DNA of 64,000 bases. Origin: Dehalococcoidia bacterium. Its GTDB lineage: Bacteria > Chloroflexota > Dehalococcoidia > Lucifugimonadales > SHYT01. The position numbers and the translations under genes were made by a program. The notes under the pieces are model-generated. The model was not told the DNA's origin and did no database searches. It worked only from the letters and a program-made list of their open reading frames with translations. Below, one piece after another: positions 1-9,315 of the stretch (positions within the stretch are counted from its first letter, which is position 1; the number at the start of each line of letters is the position of its first letter). The DNA lies in NCBI GenBank assembly GCA_009693055.1, contig SHYA01000001.1, forward strand, positions 1 to 64,000, given 5' to 3'.

Positions 1-207
1 GATGAAGGTGAAGGAGCGGTCCTCAAAGATGGTGATCTGGACGGGAATGATGGTGCCCTTCTGCGCGGCGGTGCGGGCGTTGTGCTCCTTCACGAAGTTC
101 ATGATGTTGACGCCGTGCTGGCCAAGAGCAGGTCCTACCGGCGGCGCAGGGGTCGCCTCGCCGGCCGGGACCTGGAGCTTCACTATCGCCTTGATCTTCT
201 TTGCCAT
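1..207 (-). CDS. rplK: 50S ribosomal protein L11 (5' part; runs off window)
   Basis: The reverse strand from an ATG at 207 reads as the N-terminus of L11, the protein that forms the GTPase-associated centre of the large ribosomal subunit with 23S r[19 protein letters not shown] and [14 protein letters not shown] are the family's conserved opening. Only about 69 of some 140 residues are inside the window. It lies 61 bp downstream of nusG in the usual secE-nusG-rplK order. It is absent from the ORF list because it runs off the edge. Confidence 0.95.
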   Translation of the reverse strand, partial: MAKKIKAIVKLQVPAGEATPAPPVGPALGQHGVNIMNFVKEHNARTAAQKGTIIPVQITIFEDRSFTFI

Positions 208-268
208 ACTACTCCGCCATGCTCAACCTACGTGCCCGGTCCGCGCGGCGCCATCCCGATAGCCGCGT

Positions 269-886
269 TTAGCTGACCCGCTCTACCTGGAGGAAGTCCA
301 ACTCCACCGGCGTCTCGCGCCCGAAGAAGGAGACGAGCACCTTGACCTTGCCCCGCTCCTGCTGGACCTCATCCACGACACCGATGAACTCTTTGAACGG
401 CCCATCAATGATCTTGACCGCCTGGCCCTTGGTGAACCCCACCTTGGCGCGCGGCTGGCCGGCAGCCATCCGCTGCATGATGGTAGCCACTTCGCGCGGA
501 GTGAGCGGCAGCGGCTTGGCGCGCTGGCCTCCATGCTGGTCGTCAGCGGAGACGAATCCCGTGACGCCCGGCGTGTTGCGGACCACAGACCAGGTCTGGT
601 CGTCCACAACCATCCGCACCAAGATGTAGCCGGGGAACAGCCGCTCCCTCTTGCTGGTGCGTTTGCCATCCCGAAACTCCACCACCTCTTCCTTGGGGAC
701 GATGACCTCCAATACCCGGTCCCGCACGTCCATGGTGGCGATGCGCTGTTCCAGGCGCTTCTTGACCTGGTCTTCCTGGCCAGAGTAACAGTGGACGATG
801 TACCACTCGCCGAGCACCTGGTCCGCCGCCGGCTGCGCGTCCTGCGCTCTCTCGTGCGTGTTGGTGGTCTGTCCCTGGGTCGTCAT
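269..886 (-). CDS. nusG: Transcription termination/antitermination protein NusG
   Basis: 205 aa. NusG binds RNA polymerase and couples it to Rho or to the ribosome. The NGN domain starts near residue 25 (EWYIVHCYSGQEDQVKKRL), and a KOW domain near residues 150-180 (KGQAVKIIDGPFKEFIGVV) ends the protein. The first 25 residues are a polar extension of no known role. It follows secE by 24 bp in one minus-strand unit running into rplK. Length and order are typical. Confidence 0.97.
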   Translation of the reverse strand: MTTQGQTTNTHERAQDAQPAADQVLGEWYIVHCYSGQEDQVKKRLEQRIATMDVRDRVLEVIVPKEEVVEFRDGKRTSKRERLFPGYILVRMVVDDQTWSVVRNTPGVTGFVSADDQHGGQRAKPLPLTPREVATIMQRMAAGQPRAKVGFTKGQAVKIIDGPFKEFIGVVDEVQQERGKVKVLVSFFGRETPVELDFLQVERVS

Positions 887-910
887 CCCGCATCACTTTC
901 CACGGCGCGC

Positions 911-1162
911 TTAGGGGTTCACCACGAGGTCGTCAAGAATGTAATTGAGCAGCAGGTCCGCCGCCCCCAGCAGAACGCCCACCATGGCGGTGAGCACGAT
1001 GGCCACGATGGTGAGCCGCACCACCTGCTCCCGTGTCGGCCACTCCACCTTCCTGAGCTCGCTGTAGACCTCAACGAAAAAACTCCAGCGAAAGACCCGC
1101 TGCGTGGCCGCAGCCGCGGTGGCGCGGACTTCGGAGGAGGAGGACGAGGATTCTCGGGCCAC
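911..1162 (-). CDS. secE: Preprotein translocase subunit SecE
   Basis: 83 aa with a GTG start. SecE clamps SecY in the protein-export channel. A Ser/Ala-rich cytosolic head is followed by the conserved amphipathic segment ELRKVEWPTREQVVRLT and one membrane span (about residues 50-72), the standard short single-span form. It lies between rpmG (3 bp upstream) and nusG, the classical neighbourhood. Confidence 0.96.
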   Translation of the reverse strand: MARESSSSSSEVRATAAAATQRVFRWSFFVEVYSELRKVEWPTREQVVRLTIVAIVLTAMVGVLLGAADLLLNYILDDLVVNP

Positions 1163-1165
1163 GGG

Positions 1166-1330
1166 CTACCTCACCTCCCGGTGGAGCTTGTGGGAACGGC
1201 ACCGCGAGCAGAACCGCTTCAGCTCCAGCCGCTGGGTATCGTTCCGCTTGTTCTTCTCCGTGTGGTAGTTCCGCTCCTTGCAGTCGGTGCACTGGAGCGT
1301 GACGAAGAGCCGGTCGCCTTTCTTTGCCAT
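1166..1330 (-). CDS. rpmG: 50S ribosomal protein L33
   Basis: 54 aa, not in the ORF track because it is short. It reads [20 protein letters not shown] and then [17 protein letters not shown]. Two CxxC pairs (CTDC, CSRC) mark the zinc-binding version of L33. It sits between tuf and secE on the same strand, where rpmG is found in many bacteria. Confidence 0.95.
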   Translation of the reverse strand: MAKKGDRLFVTLQCTDCKERNYHTEKNKRNDTQRLELKRFCSRCRSHKLHREVR

Positions 1331-1368
1331 CGTATCCTATGCAACCTTCTCTAGTTCTACGCTCTCTG

Positions 1369-2583
1369 CTACGCAGGAATGGTCGTGATCTTCGTGAAAA
1401 CGCCGGCGCCCACCGTTTTCCCGCCCTCGCGGATGGCGAACCGCTGGCCCTCCTCCATAGCCACTGGGTACATGAGCTTGACCTTGAACTTGATGTTGTC
1501 GCCCGGCATGACCATCTCCACGCCTTCGGGCAGGGCCACGTCGCCCGTGACGTCCGTGGTCCGCACGTAGAACTGCGGTTTGTAGCCGGTAAAGAACGGC
1601 GTGTGCCGGCCGCCCTCTTCCTTGGTCAAGATGTACACTTCGGCGTCCGCGTTGACGTGCGGCTTGATGCTGCCGGGCTTGGCGACCACCTGGCCGCGTT
1701 CCACGTCCTCGCGCTCTATGCCGCGGAGCAGGAGACCGACGGCGTCGCCGGGAAGCGCCTCATCAAGCAGCTTCCGGAACATCTCCACGCCAGTGACCAC
1801 CGTCTTCTTCGTCTCGCCGAAGCCGATGATCTCCACTTCCTCGCCCACGTGGATCTTGCCGCGGTCCACTCGGCCCGTGACGACGGTGCCGCGGCCTTTG
1901 ATGCTGAATACGTCCTCAATCGGCATCAGGAAGGGCTTGTCCACCTCGCGCACCGGCTCGGGAATGTACGTGTCCAGTGCGTTGAGGAGCTCGGCAATGC
2001 ACTTGGTGGCCTCCGGGTCGGTCGGATTCTGCATCGCCTTGAGGGCGGAGCCGCGGATGATGGGCACCTCGTTGCCGGGAAAGCCGTACTTGGTGAGGAG
2101 GTCGCGGACCTCCAGCTCCACCAGGTCCACCAGCTCCTTGTCGTCCATCAGGTCAACCTTGTTGAGGAAGACGACCATGCGGGGGATGTTCACCTGGCGC
2201 GCCAGCAGGACGTGCTCCCTGGTCTGGGGCATGGCGCCGTCGTTGGCGGCGACCACCAGGATGGCGCCGTCCATTTGGGCGGCCCCCGTGATCATGTTCT
2301 TGATGTAGTCCACGTGTCCGGGACAGTCAATGTGAGCGTAGTGGCGCTTCACCGTCTCGTACTCCACGTGGGAGATGGCGATGGTGAGGATCTTCATCGG
2401 GTCGCGCCGACCCTGCGCCGCGCTGGCCTTGGCCACCTCATCATAGGTCATCTTGGTGGACAGACCTTTCGCGGCCTGCACTGCGGTGAGCGCCGCGGTG
2501 AGCGTGGTCTTCCCATGGTCAATGTGCCCAATGGTCCCGACGTTGACGTGCGGTTTCGTCCGTTCGAACTTTATCTTGGCCAT
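1369..2583 (-). CDS. tuf: Elongation factor Tu
   Basis: 404 aa GTPase that brings aminoacyl-tRNA to the ribosome. The P-loop [11 protein letters not shown], the G3 motif [12 protein letters not shown] and NKVDLMDD are all present, followed by the two beta-barrel domains. The start was set at [12 protein letters not shown] (2583) because the longer ORF runs back into the upstream tRNA-Thr gene. Placement directly behind tRNA genes suggests one transcript from which the tRNAs are cut. Confidence 0.98.
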   Translation of the reverse strand: MAKIKFERTKPHVNVGTIGHIDHGKTTLTAALTAVQAAKGLSTKMTYDEVAKASAAQGRRDPMKILTIAISHVEYETVKRHYAHIDCPGHVDYIKNMITGAAQMDGAILVVAANDGAMPQTREHVLLARQVNIPRMVVFLNKVDLMDDKELVDLVELEVRDLLTKYGFPGNEVPIIRGSALKAMQNPTDPEATKCIAELLNALDTYIPEPVREVDKPFLMPIEDVFSIKGRGTVVTGRVDRGKIHVGEEVEIIGFGETKKTVVTGVEMFRKLLDEALPGDAVGLLLRGIEREDVERGQVVAKPGSIKPHVNADAEVYILTKEEGGRHTPFFTGYKPQFYVRTTDVTGDVALPEGVEMVMPGDNIKFKVKLMYPVAMEEGQRFAIREGGKTVGAGVFTKITTIPA

Positions 2584-2604
2584 GCTCGTCCTCCTCTGTT
2601 GTAC

Positions 2605-2680
2605 TGGAGCCCACAGCCGGACTTGAACCGGCGACCCCGTTCTTACCAAGAACGTGCTCTACCAACTGAGCTATGTGGGC
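2605..2680 (-). tRNA. tRNA-Thr (GGT)
   Basis: A complete cloverleaf on the reverse strand. The acceptor GCCCACA pairs with TGTGGGC, the D-arm is GCTCAGTTGGTAGAGC, and the anticodon stem-loop CGTTC-TTGGTAA-GAACG gives anticodon GGT. The T-arm carries GTTCAAGTC, and the CCA end is encoded. It lies 21 bp upstream of tuf. Confidence 0.96.
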
Positions 2681-2740
2681 GCTTTTCCCTGCCTCAAGTC
2701 ACGTGTCCCGTTCTGCCCTCGCGTGTGCGCCGCGTAAGTC

Positions 2741-2824
2741 TGGAGGGGGTAGGATTTGAACCTACGTAGCCCAGAGGGCGCCAGATTTACAGTCTGGTGC
2801 GTTTGGCCGCTCCGCCACCCCTCC
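2741..2824 (-). tRNA. tRNA-Tyr (GTA)
   Basis: A class II tRNA on the reverse strand. The acceptor is GGAGGGG/CCCCTCC, the anticodon loop CTGTAAA gives GTA, and there is a long variable arm before the T-arm GGTTCAAATCC. The CCA end is not encoded. It is the middle gene of the three-tRNA cluster upstream of tuf. Confidence 0.95.
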
Positions 2825-2904
2825 GCGAAGCCTCGAGTCGCTGCGCCGCTATGGTAACGCTGCGCTATCCTCGCACCCGGTCAGCGCTCAAGCCGCGAGG
2901 CCAC

Positions 2905-2976
2905 AGCCCAAGGGGAGAGTCGAACTCCCAACCTACGGTTTACAAAACCGTCGCGCTGCCATTGCGCCACTTGGGC
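2905..2976 (-). tRNA. tRNA-Thr (TGT)
   Basis: Reverse-strand cloverleaf with acceptor GCCCAAG/CTTGGGC and anticodon stem-loop ACGGT-TTTGTAA-ACCGT, giving TGT. The T-loop is GTTCGACTC. CCA is not encoded. It is the first tRNA of the tuf unit and a second Thr isoacceptor within 400 bp. Confidence 0.94.
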
Positions 2977-3118
2977 ACCGCCCGTGGCGGGCGCAGACAA
3001 AAATCAACGCGGGGCGCTCACACACCCCGTCGTTCTACTGTACCGAAGGGCAGGGAGCGCGTCAAGGGCCTGCCCAGACCACCACCCCCCAGCATCGCCG
3101 GGTGCTACGCCGCCTCGT

Positions 3119-4345
3119 TCATACGTCCGGCGGGCGCGCACGCCCCTGAGAAGCGGCGAGAGCGAGCTGCGCCGCCGCCTCCCGGCTCACGACCGCCATC
3201 ACCTGCTGCAAGGGCAAGCCCAGCCGCTCCGCAATGGCCTTGCACTCCTCGTACTCAGGCGCCGCGCTCACCGGACGCCCGTTCCACTCCTTCACCTTCA
3301 TCGTGACCGGACCAAGCGAAGTCTGGACGCTGACGCTGCTGCGGGGCGCCTCATGCCGCTGCACGGGGCGGGTCCGCACCCCCAGGGTTGACGTCTCGGT
3401 CAGCAGCAGCTCCACGGCGCGCGCCTCCAGCGCGGTCGGCAGCAGCGCGCTCAAGAGGGTGCCCGGTCGGTTTTTCTTCATCTGGATGGGGCTGAACCAC
3501 ACATCCAGCGCGCCGAGCGCGAGCAGCTTCTCCTGGACGTAGCCGAACAGCTGGGGTGTCATGTCGTCAATGTTGGTCTCCAGCAGCACCAGGGAAGCGG
3601 TCGCCGCGTCGGCCGCCGCCTCCTCTCCAACCCAGAGTGCGACGACGTTGGGGTGGTCCGGCGTGTCCCGCGTCCCCAGGCCGTAGCCCACGCGCTCCAG
3701 CCTCAAGACGGGCCGCCGGAACTCCGCGAGGGTGGTCACCAACGCCGCGCCCGTTGGGGTGACCGTCTCGCCCCAAAGCGCGCCCGGCGCGGCGACCGGC
3801 GCGTTCGCCTGCGCGGCCAGATGCGCCGTCGCGGGAGCGAACGCGGGCAAAGGGCCATGCTCCGACCGGATCGCGCCCGCACCTGCCGGTAGCAGTGAGG
3901 CCGTGAGCCGCTGAACTCCCAGTAGCTTGAGGCCCGCCACAACGCCGACGACGTCGAGCAGCGTGTCCAGGGAGCCTAGCTCGCACAGGTCAGGCTCGGC
4001 GTCCTGGTCGGTCTCGTGGTGCGCGCGGCGCTCGGCGGCCGCAAGGTTGCCCAGCACCCGCAGCGCGGAAGCCTTCTCCTCGTTCTCCAGGCCGCTCGTC
4101 TCCACCAGGCGGCGGAAGTCACGCCACGTGAGTTTCTTGTGGCGGTGCTCGCCAAGCTCCACACGAAGGTGCGTGCCGTGGACGCCGCCCCGTTGCGCAA
4201 GCCCCGGCGTGAGCGTGAACCCCTTGACAGGCAACTTGGCAAGCTCTGCCTGGAGAGACACCAGCGGCAGGCCGGCGTCCAGCAAGGCCGCCAGCAGCAT
4301 GTCCCCGCTCGCGCCGCCAAGGAGGTGCAGGTACGCCGTCTTCAC
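3119..4345 (-). CDS. larC: Nickel pincer cofactor biosynthesis protein LarC
   Basis: 408 aa, DUF111/COG1641 family. LarC is the CTP-dependent nickel insertase that completes the nickel-pincer nucleotide cofactor of lactate racemase and related LarA enzymes. The opening LHLLGGASGDMLLAALLDAG is diagnostic. A second half (LLETNIDDMTPQLFGYVQEK to the C-terminus) matches the part that in Lactobacillus is made by frameshifting; here both parts are in one uninterrupted frame. The ATG overlaps the end of larE by 4 bp, so the two are translationally coupled. Confidence 0.93.
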   Translation of the reverse strand: MKTAYLHLLGGASGDMLLAALLDAGLPLVSLQAELAKLPVKGFTLTPGLAQRGGVHGTHLRVELGEHRHKKLTWRDFRRLVETSGLENEEKASALRVLGNLAAAERRAHHETDQDAEPDLCELGSLDTLLDVVGVVAGLKLLGVQRLTASLLPAGAGAIRSEHGPLPAFAPATAHLAAQANAPVAAPGALWGETVTPTGAALVTTLAEFRRPVLRLERVGYGLGTRDTPDHPNVVALWVGEEAAADAATASLVLLETNIDDMTPQLFGYVQEKLLALGALDVWFSPIQMKKNRPGTLLSALLPTALEARAVELLLTETSTLGVRTRPVQRHEAPRSSVSVQTSLGPVTMKVKEWNGRPVSAAPEYEECKAIAERLGLPLQQVMAVVSREAAAQLALAASQGRARPPDV

Positions 4346-5202
4346 GCGAGCTCCACCACGGAGGTCTCTGCCAGACGGCCCTCTCCTCCCCGCACCGCAA
4401 GTGCATCGTTCAGGCTGCCGGAGCGGAAGCCCGCGAGGTCAAGCGTGACACGCTGGTAACCCAGCGCCTTGAAGAAGGTGAGCAGCCGTTGGCGGGTTTC
4501 GGGTTCCAGCAGGCGTGGCATGTCGTGCGGCTCCACCTCCAGCCTGGCCTCCTGACCGTAGTGCCGGACGCGGAGCTGGCGCAGCCCCAGGCCCCGGAGG
4601 AACGCCTCGCCGGCCTCTATTTGCCTGAGCGCGCCGATAGTGACGGGAGTGCCGTAGGGGATGCGCGAGGAGAGGCATGGCTGCGCGGGCTTGTCCCACG
4701 TGGGCAACCCCCGCTCGCAGGAAAGCTCCCGCACCTCCTGCTTGGTGAGACGTGCCTCAACCAGCGGGCTGCGGACGCGCCGCTCGGTGGCGGCTTGCAG
4801 GCCGGGCCGGTAGTCTCCAAGGTCGTCGGCGTTCGTCCCCGTGGCCACCCACGCGATGCCGAGCTCTTGCGCAAGGGCGTCCAGCCTGGTGTACAGCTCC
4901 GACTTGCAGAAGTAGCAGCGGCGCGACGAGTTGGCCACGTAGCTGGGGTTGTCCATCTCCTGCGTGTCGAGCAGCCGGTGGGCGAATCCGAGGCGACGCG
5001 CCAGCGCGACAGCCCCCTCCAGTTCGCTCGCAGGTAACGCCGGCGAGACGGCGGTCACCGCCAGCGCCCGCCCCCCCAGCGTGTCGTGCGCGGCCACCGC
5101 CAGGAGCGTGCTGTCCACGCCGCCGGAATACGCGACGACGACGGAGCCCATCTCCCGAAGCAGCCTCTCCAGGCTCGCGCGCTTGTCGTGCAGCGTGCCC
5201 AT
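4342..5202 (-). CDS. larE: ATP-dependent sacrificial sulfur transferase LarE
   Basis: 286 aa. LarE is a PP-loop ATPase that adds sulfur to the nicotinic-acid-derived pincer precursor, donating it from its own cysteine in the well-studied enzyme. SGGVDSTLLA (about residues 26-35) is the PP-loop. PCLSSR puts a cysteine at residue 176, the same number as the sacrificial Cys of the Lactobacillus enzyme. An extra pair RRCYFCK (residues 96 and 99) is also present. It starts 17 bp after radA and overlaps larC. Confidence 0.93.
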   Translation of the reverse strand: MGTLHDKRASLERLLREMGSVVVAYSGGVDSTLLAVAAHDTLGGRALAVTAVSPALPASELEGAVALARRLGFAHRLLDTQEMDNPSYVANSSRRCYFCKSELYTRLDALAQELGIAWVATGTNADDLGDYRPGLQAATERRVRSPLVEARLTKQEVRELSCERGLPTWDKPAQPCLSSRIPYGTPVTIGALRQIEAGEAFLRGLGLRQLRVRHYGQEARLEVEPHDMPRLLEPETRQRLLTFFKALGYQRVTLDLAGFRSGSLNDALAVRGGEGRLAETSVVELA

Positions 5203-5219
5203 GCAGCCTCCCTGGGTGC

Positions 5220-6641
5220 CTAGCCCTCCGCCAGGTCTTCACCAATAGACGATGGCAGTCTCGCCCCGGGGCGCGCAGACAACGCCAGCCGGACCGCCTC
5301 AGCGACCGTGGCCGCCTGCACCAGCTCCAGGCCGACGTCCGGCAGCTTTTGCCCCCGCGCAACGGGCATCAGCGCCCTGGTGAAACCGAGGCGCGCGCTC
5401 TCCCGCAGCCGCCGCTCCATCTGCGGCACCCACCGGAGCTCACCGCTTAATCCAACCTCACCGATGGCCACGGTGTCAGACGGTACGGGGACGCCCCTCA
5501 CGCTGGATGCCAGCGCAAGCGCGATAGCCAAGTCAGCGGCGGGCTCCGTGACGCGGAAGCCCCCGACGACGTTCACGATGACGTCGCAGCTGCCGAGCGG
5601 GATCCGCGCGCGCTGGCTCAGCACCGCGGCGAGCATCACCACGCGGGCCTGCTCCAGCCCACTGCTCAGGCGCCTCGGCGTCGGCATGCTGGTGGGCGCG
5701 GTCAGCGCCTGCACCTCCACCAGCAGCGGCCGGGTTCCTTCCAGCACCGGCACCACGACGTCACCCACCTGGTCCTTCTGCCTCGCGGCCAGCAGCGCCT
5801 GCGAGGGGTCTGCCACTTCCATCAGGCCTCCCGCTTCCATCTGGAAGACCGCCACCTCGTTGGTGGAACCGAAGCGATTCTTCGTCGCGCGGAGCAGCCG
5901 GAGCGGGCCGAGGAGATCACCCTCCAGGTACAGTACCACGTCCACCATGTGCTCCAACACTCGCGGCCCGGCGACATCGCCCTCCTTGGTCACGTGCCCC
6001 GCCAGCAACAGAGGCGTGCGCGTCCCCTTGGCCCAGTGCATGAGCTGCCTGGCGCACTCGCGCACCTGATTGACGCTCCCCGGAGCAGAGGGGAGCGCGT
6101 CCGCCGCCACGGTCTGGATGGAGTCCACGACCAGCGCCGCGGGCCGCAGCCGCTCCGCATGCTCCAGCACCCGCTCCAGGCTCGTCTCGCTCAGGAAGTG
6201 CACCTTGTTGCCGTTCACGTTCAGCCGCTGGGCGCGCATCCGCACCTGGTGCGCGGATTCCTCGCCCGATACGTAGAGGACGGCCCCGGCCGCGGAGGCG
6301 AGGGCGTCGGCGATCTGCAAAAACAGCGTGGACTTCCCGATGCCTGGGTCGCCGGCCAGCAGCACGACCGAGCCGGGCACAATGCCGCCACCCAGCACGC
6401 GGTTCAACTCGCCGGAAGGCAGGACGATGCGCTGGGCCTCGTCGAGCGAGACCTCTGCGAGCAGCTGCGGCACCGCTGCGGAAGCGGAAGGGGCGACCCA
6501 GCGGCGTGGCGCGCGCTCGGCGGCGGGCGCTTCCACGATGGTGTTCCACGCGCCGCATGCTGAACAGCGACCGGCCCAGCGCGGTGTTTCGTCACCGCAT
6601 TGCGTGCAGAAGAACCCACTCTTCCGGTCTGCCTGCGCCAT
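5220..6641 (-). CDS. radA: DNA repair protein RadA
   Basis: 473 aa branch-migration ATPase of recombinational repair. It has an N-terminal zinc finger CTQCGDETPRWAGRCSACG, Walker A GDPGIGKST, the RadA-specific KNRFGSTNE motif and a C-terminal Lon-like domain. The start at 6641 (MAQADRKSGFFC) was chosen over the longer ORF because it places the zinc finger at the N-terminus as in homologues. It is probably the first gene of a radA-larE-larC unit; the link to the lar genes looks positional rather than functional. Confidence 0.95.
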   Translation of the reverse strand: MAQADRKSGFFCTQCGDETPRWAGRCSACGAWNTIVEAPAAERAPRRWVAPSASAAVPQLLAEVSLDEAQRIVLPSGELNRVLGGGIVPGSVVLLAGDPGIGKSTLFLQIADALASAAGAVLYVSGEESAHQVRMRAQRLNVNGNKVHFLSETSLERVLEHAERLRPAALVVDSIQTVAADALPSAPGSVNQVRECARQLMHWAKGTRTPLLLAGHVTKEGDVAGPRVLEHMVDVVLYLEGDLLGPLRLLRATKNRFGSTNEVAVFQMEAGGLMEVADPSQALLAARQKDQVGDVVVPVLEGTRPLLVEVQALTAPTSMPTPRRLSSGLEQARVVMLAAVLSQRARIPLGSCDVIVNVVGGFRVTEPAADLAIALALASSVRGVPVPSDTVAIGEVGLSGELRWVPQMERRLRESARLGFTRALMPVARGQKLPDVGLELVQAATVAEAVRLALSARPGARLPSSIGEDLAEG

Positions 6642-6774
6642 TGTGCCCCCTTGCGCCGCACAGGAGCGCGCTAACTCCCACACTCCTGGTCAACATCATA
6701 CCCCACCACAAGACTCTGGGCAGAGGGGGCACGCCCCTCTCTGCACTCCCTTCCTTTTGTCACGCTGAGCGCAG

Positions 6775-6811
6775 CGAAGGGGCGTCCCGATTTCATCGGG
6801 ACGCCCCTTCG
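6775..6811. repeat. 17-bp perfect hairpin joined to a GAGCGCAGCGA-type repeat
   Basis: CGAAGGGGCGTCCCGAT and its exact reverse complement flank a 3-nt TTC loop, directly after the motif CACGCTGAGCGCAGCGA. It lies between clpC and radA (both minus). There is no U-tract on either side, so it looks more like a dispersed palindromic repeat than a simple terminator. A second, shorter stem (AGAGGGG/CCCCTCT) lies about 50 bp away. Confidence 0.7.
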
Positions 6812-6834
6812 CAACCCTGGGCTGCTAAACGCGC

Positions 6835-9315
6835 TTACGCGGAGGCTGCAGGCACTGCCGCGGGCACCGGCGTTCGTGCACTGACGATAATCTTCTCGCC
6901 GTCGTGGTCAACGAGAATGGTGTCGCCCGCCTGGAACTTGCCACTCAGCAGCTCCTCGGACACCACGTCCTCCACCGTGCTCTGGATCAGCCGGCGCAGT
7001 GGCCGCGCTCCAAAGTCCGGGTCGTACCCCTTCTCCGCCAGGTGCTCGCGCGCTGCCTGGGTCGTCTCCAGGTCCAGGTGCTTCTCCTGCACCTGCTTGC
7101 GCACGTTGGCGAGCATCAGGTCCACGATGGACAAGATGTGCTCCCTGGTGAGGGAGTGGAAGGCCACAGTCGCGTCAATGCGGTTCAGGAACTCCGGGCG
7201 GAAGAACCGCTTCATCTCCGCCAGCACCTTCTCCTTCATCCGCTTGTAAGCCTCCTGGAAGTCCGCGGAGCCGTCCTTCTTCGTGGAGAAGCCGATGGCG
7301 GTCTCTTTCCGGATCAGGTCCGAACCCAGGTTGCTGGTCATGATGAAGACGGTGTTGCGGAAGTCCACCTTCCGGCCCTTGGCGTCGGTGAGGTGGCCGT
7401 CGTCAAAGATCTGGAGCAGGATGTTGAAGACGTCCGGGTGCGCCTTCTCAATCTCGTCCAGCAGGATGACGCAGTGCGGCTTGCGGCGAACCTGCTCCGT
7501 GAGCTGACCGCCCTCCTCGTAGCCGATGTAGCCCGGCGGCGCGCCCACCAGCCTGGCGACGGTGTGCCGCTCCATGAACTCGGACATGTCCAGACGGAGG
7601 AGCGCCTCGTCGGAACCGAACATGAACTCGGCAACGGCGCGGGCCAACTCCGTCTTCCCAACACCCGTGGGTCCGAGGAAGATGAACGAGCCGATGGGCC
7701 GCCGCGGGTCTTTAATCCCCGCGCGGGCGCGCCGGACCGCCTTGGACACCACCACAATCGCCTCATCCTGCCCGACGATCCGGGTGTGCAGGTGCTCCTC
7801 CATCTTCAGGAGCCGCTGCGTCTCCTCGGCCTGGAGGCGCGAGAGCGGAATGCCGGTCCACATGGCCACCACGTCCGCGATGTCCTCGGGCGTGACCTCC
7901 GGCTTTCCCTCATGGCGGGCGGACTTCCATTCCTTCGCCGCGCCTTCCATCTTCTCGGTAAGCTTCATCTCCCGCTCGCGGAGTTCGGCGGCGAACTCGT
8001 ACTGGTGGTTCGCGATGGCGTCGTCCTTCTCCTTGCGAACGCTCTCCAGCACGCGCCCCATCTCCTTGAAGGAGAGCGGCGTCGCGCTGTGGCGGATGCG
8101 CACTCTGGAGGCCGCTTCGTCGATGAGGTCAATCGCCTTGTCGGGGAGGAACCGGTCGGTGATGTGGCGAGCGGCCATGCGGGCGGCCGCCTGGACCGAT
8201 TCCTCGCTGATGGTCAAGCGGTGGTACTCCTCGTAGCGCCCCTTGATGTGGCGTAGGATCTCCATCGTATCGTCCACGCTCGGCTCTTCCACCAGCACCG
8301 GCTGGAACCGGCGCTCCAGGGCCGGGTCCCGCTCCACGTACTTCCGGTAATCGTCCAGGGTCGTGGCGCCAATCACCTGCATGTCGCCGCGGGCTAGCGA
8401 AGGTTTGAGGATGTTGGCAGCGTCCACCGCGCCCTCAGCCGCTCCCGCGCCGACCAGGGTGTGCATCTCGTCAATGAAGAGCACGATGTTCCCCGAGGTG
8501 CGGATCTCATCCACCACCTTCTTCAGCCGTTCTTCAAACTCGCCGCGGTATTTGGTGCCCGCAACAGCCGCGCCCATGTCCAGTGTGACCATACGCTTGC
8601 CCTGCAGGGTCTCCGGCACGTCGCCGGTCACGATGCGCTGGGCCAGTGCCTCTACGACGGCGGTCTTACCCACCCCCGGCTCGCCGATAAGCACCGGGTT
8701 GTTCTTGGTCCGCCGCGAGAGGATCTGGACCACGCGCTGGAGCTCGTTCTGGCGGCCCCAGACGGGGTCCAATTTGCCGGCCCTGGCCAGCGCCGTCAGG
8801 TCAACGCCAAGCTGGTCAAGCGTGGGCGTGCGGTTGGCGCTCTTGCCGGCCGCCTGAGGCGTCGCGACGTTCTGGCTCAGGATGCGCTGCGTCTCCGTGC
8901 GCACCTTCTCCAGCGTGACCCCCAGGCTCTCCAGCACGCCGGCGGCCACGCCCTCGCCCTCGCGCATGAGGCCAATGAGCAGGTGCTCCGTCCCGATGTA
9001 GTGGTGGCCCATTCTTCGGGCCTCGTCCACGGCAAGCTCAATGACCTTCTTGGCTCGTGGCGTGAGGCCAATATTCTCGCCGCTCACGGGGCGCTCCCCA
9101 CGGCCGATGATGTACTCCACCGCGGAGCGTACGTTGTTCAGCTCAACGCCCGCGTTCCCCAACACCCGCGCGCCGACACCCTCGGTCTCGCGCACCAAGC
9201 CCAAGAGGATGTGCTCCGTCCCGATATAGTTATGGTTAAAACGGATCGCCTCCTCCTGCGCCAGAGACAGGACCCGCCGCGCCCGCTCCGAGAACTTCTC
9301 AAACCGGCTTGACAT
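6835..9315 (-). CDS. clpC: ATP-dependent Clp protease ATP-binding subunit ClpC
   Basis: 826 aa Hsp100 unfoldase that feeds ClpP. Two Clp_N repeats (about residues 1-145), a first AAA module with [10 protein letters not shown], a central UVR-type coiled region and a second AAA module with [13 protein letters not shown] are all present. The start [16 protein letters not shown] overlaps the end of the upstream S1-domain gene by 17 bp, so it is co-transcribed with it. No CtsR gene or clear CtsR operator was seen nearby. Confidence 0.96.
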   Translation of the reverse strand: MSSRFEKFSERARRVLSLAQEEAIRFNHNYIGTEHILLGLVRETEGVGARVLGNAGVELNNVRSAVEYIIGRGERPVSGENIGLTPRAKKVIELAVDEARRMGHHYIGTEHLLIGLMREGEGVAAGVLESLGVTLEKVRTETQRILSQNVATPQAAGKSANRTPTLDQLGVDLTALARAGKLDPVWGRQNELQRVVQILSRRTKNNPVLIGEPGVGKTAVVEALAQRIVTGDVPETLQGKRMVTLDMGAAVAGTKYRGEFEERLKKVVDEIRTSGNIVLFIDEMHTLVGAGAAEGAVDAANILKPSLARGDMQVIGATTLDDYRKYVERDPALERRFQPVLVEEPSVDDTMEILRHIKGRYEEYHRLTISEESVQAAARMAARHITDRFLPDKAIDLIDEAASRVRIRHSATPLSFKEMGRVLESVRKEKDDAIANHQYEFAAELREREMKLTEKMEGAAKEWKSARHEGKPEVTPEDIADVVAMWTGIPLSRLQAEETQRLLKMEEHLHTRIVGQDEAIVVVSKAVRRARAGIKDPRRPIGSFIFLGPTGVGKTELARAVAEFMFGSDEALLRLDMSEFMERHTVARLVGAPPGYIGYEEGGQLTEQVRRKPHCVILLDEIEKAHPDVFNILLQIFDDGHLTDAKGRKVDFRNTVFIMTSNLGSDLIRKETAIGFSTKKDGSADFQEAYKRMKEKVLAEMKRFFRPEFLNRIDATVAFHSLTREHILSIVDLMLANVRKQVQEKHLDLETTQAAREHLAEKGYDPDFGARPLRRLIQSTVEDVVSEELLSGKFQAGDTILVDHDGEKIIVSARTPVPAAVPAASA

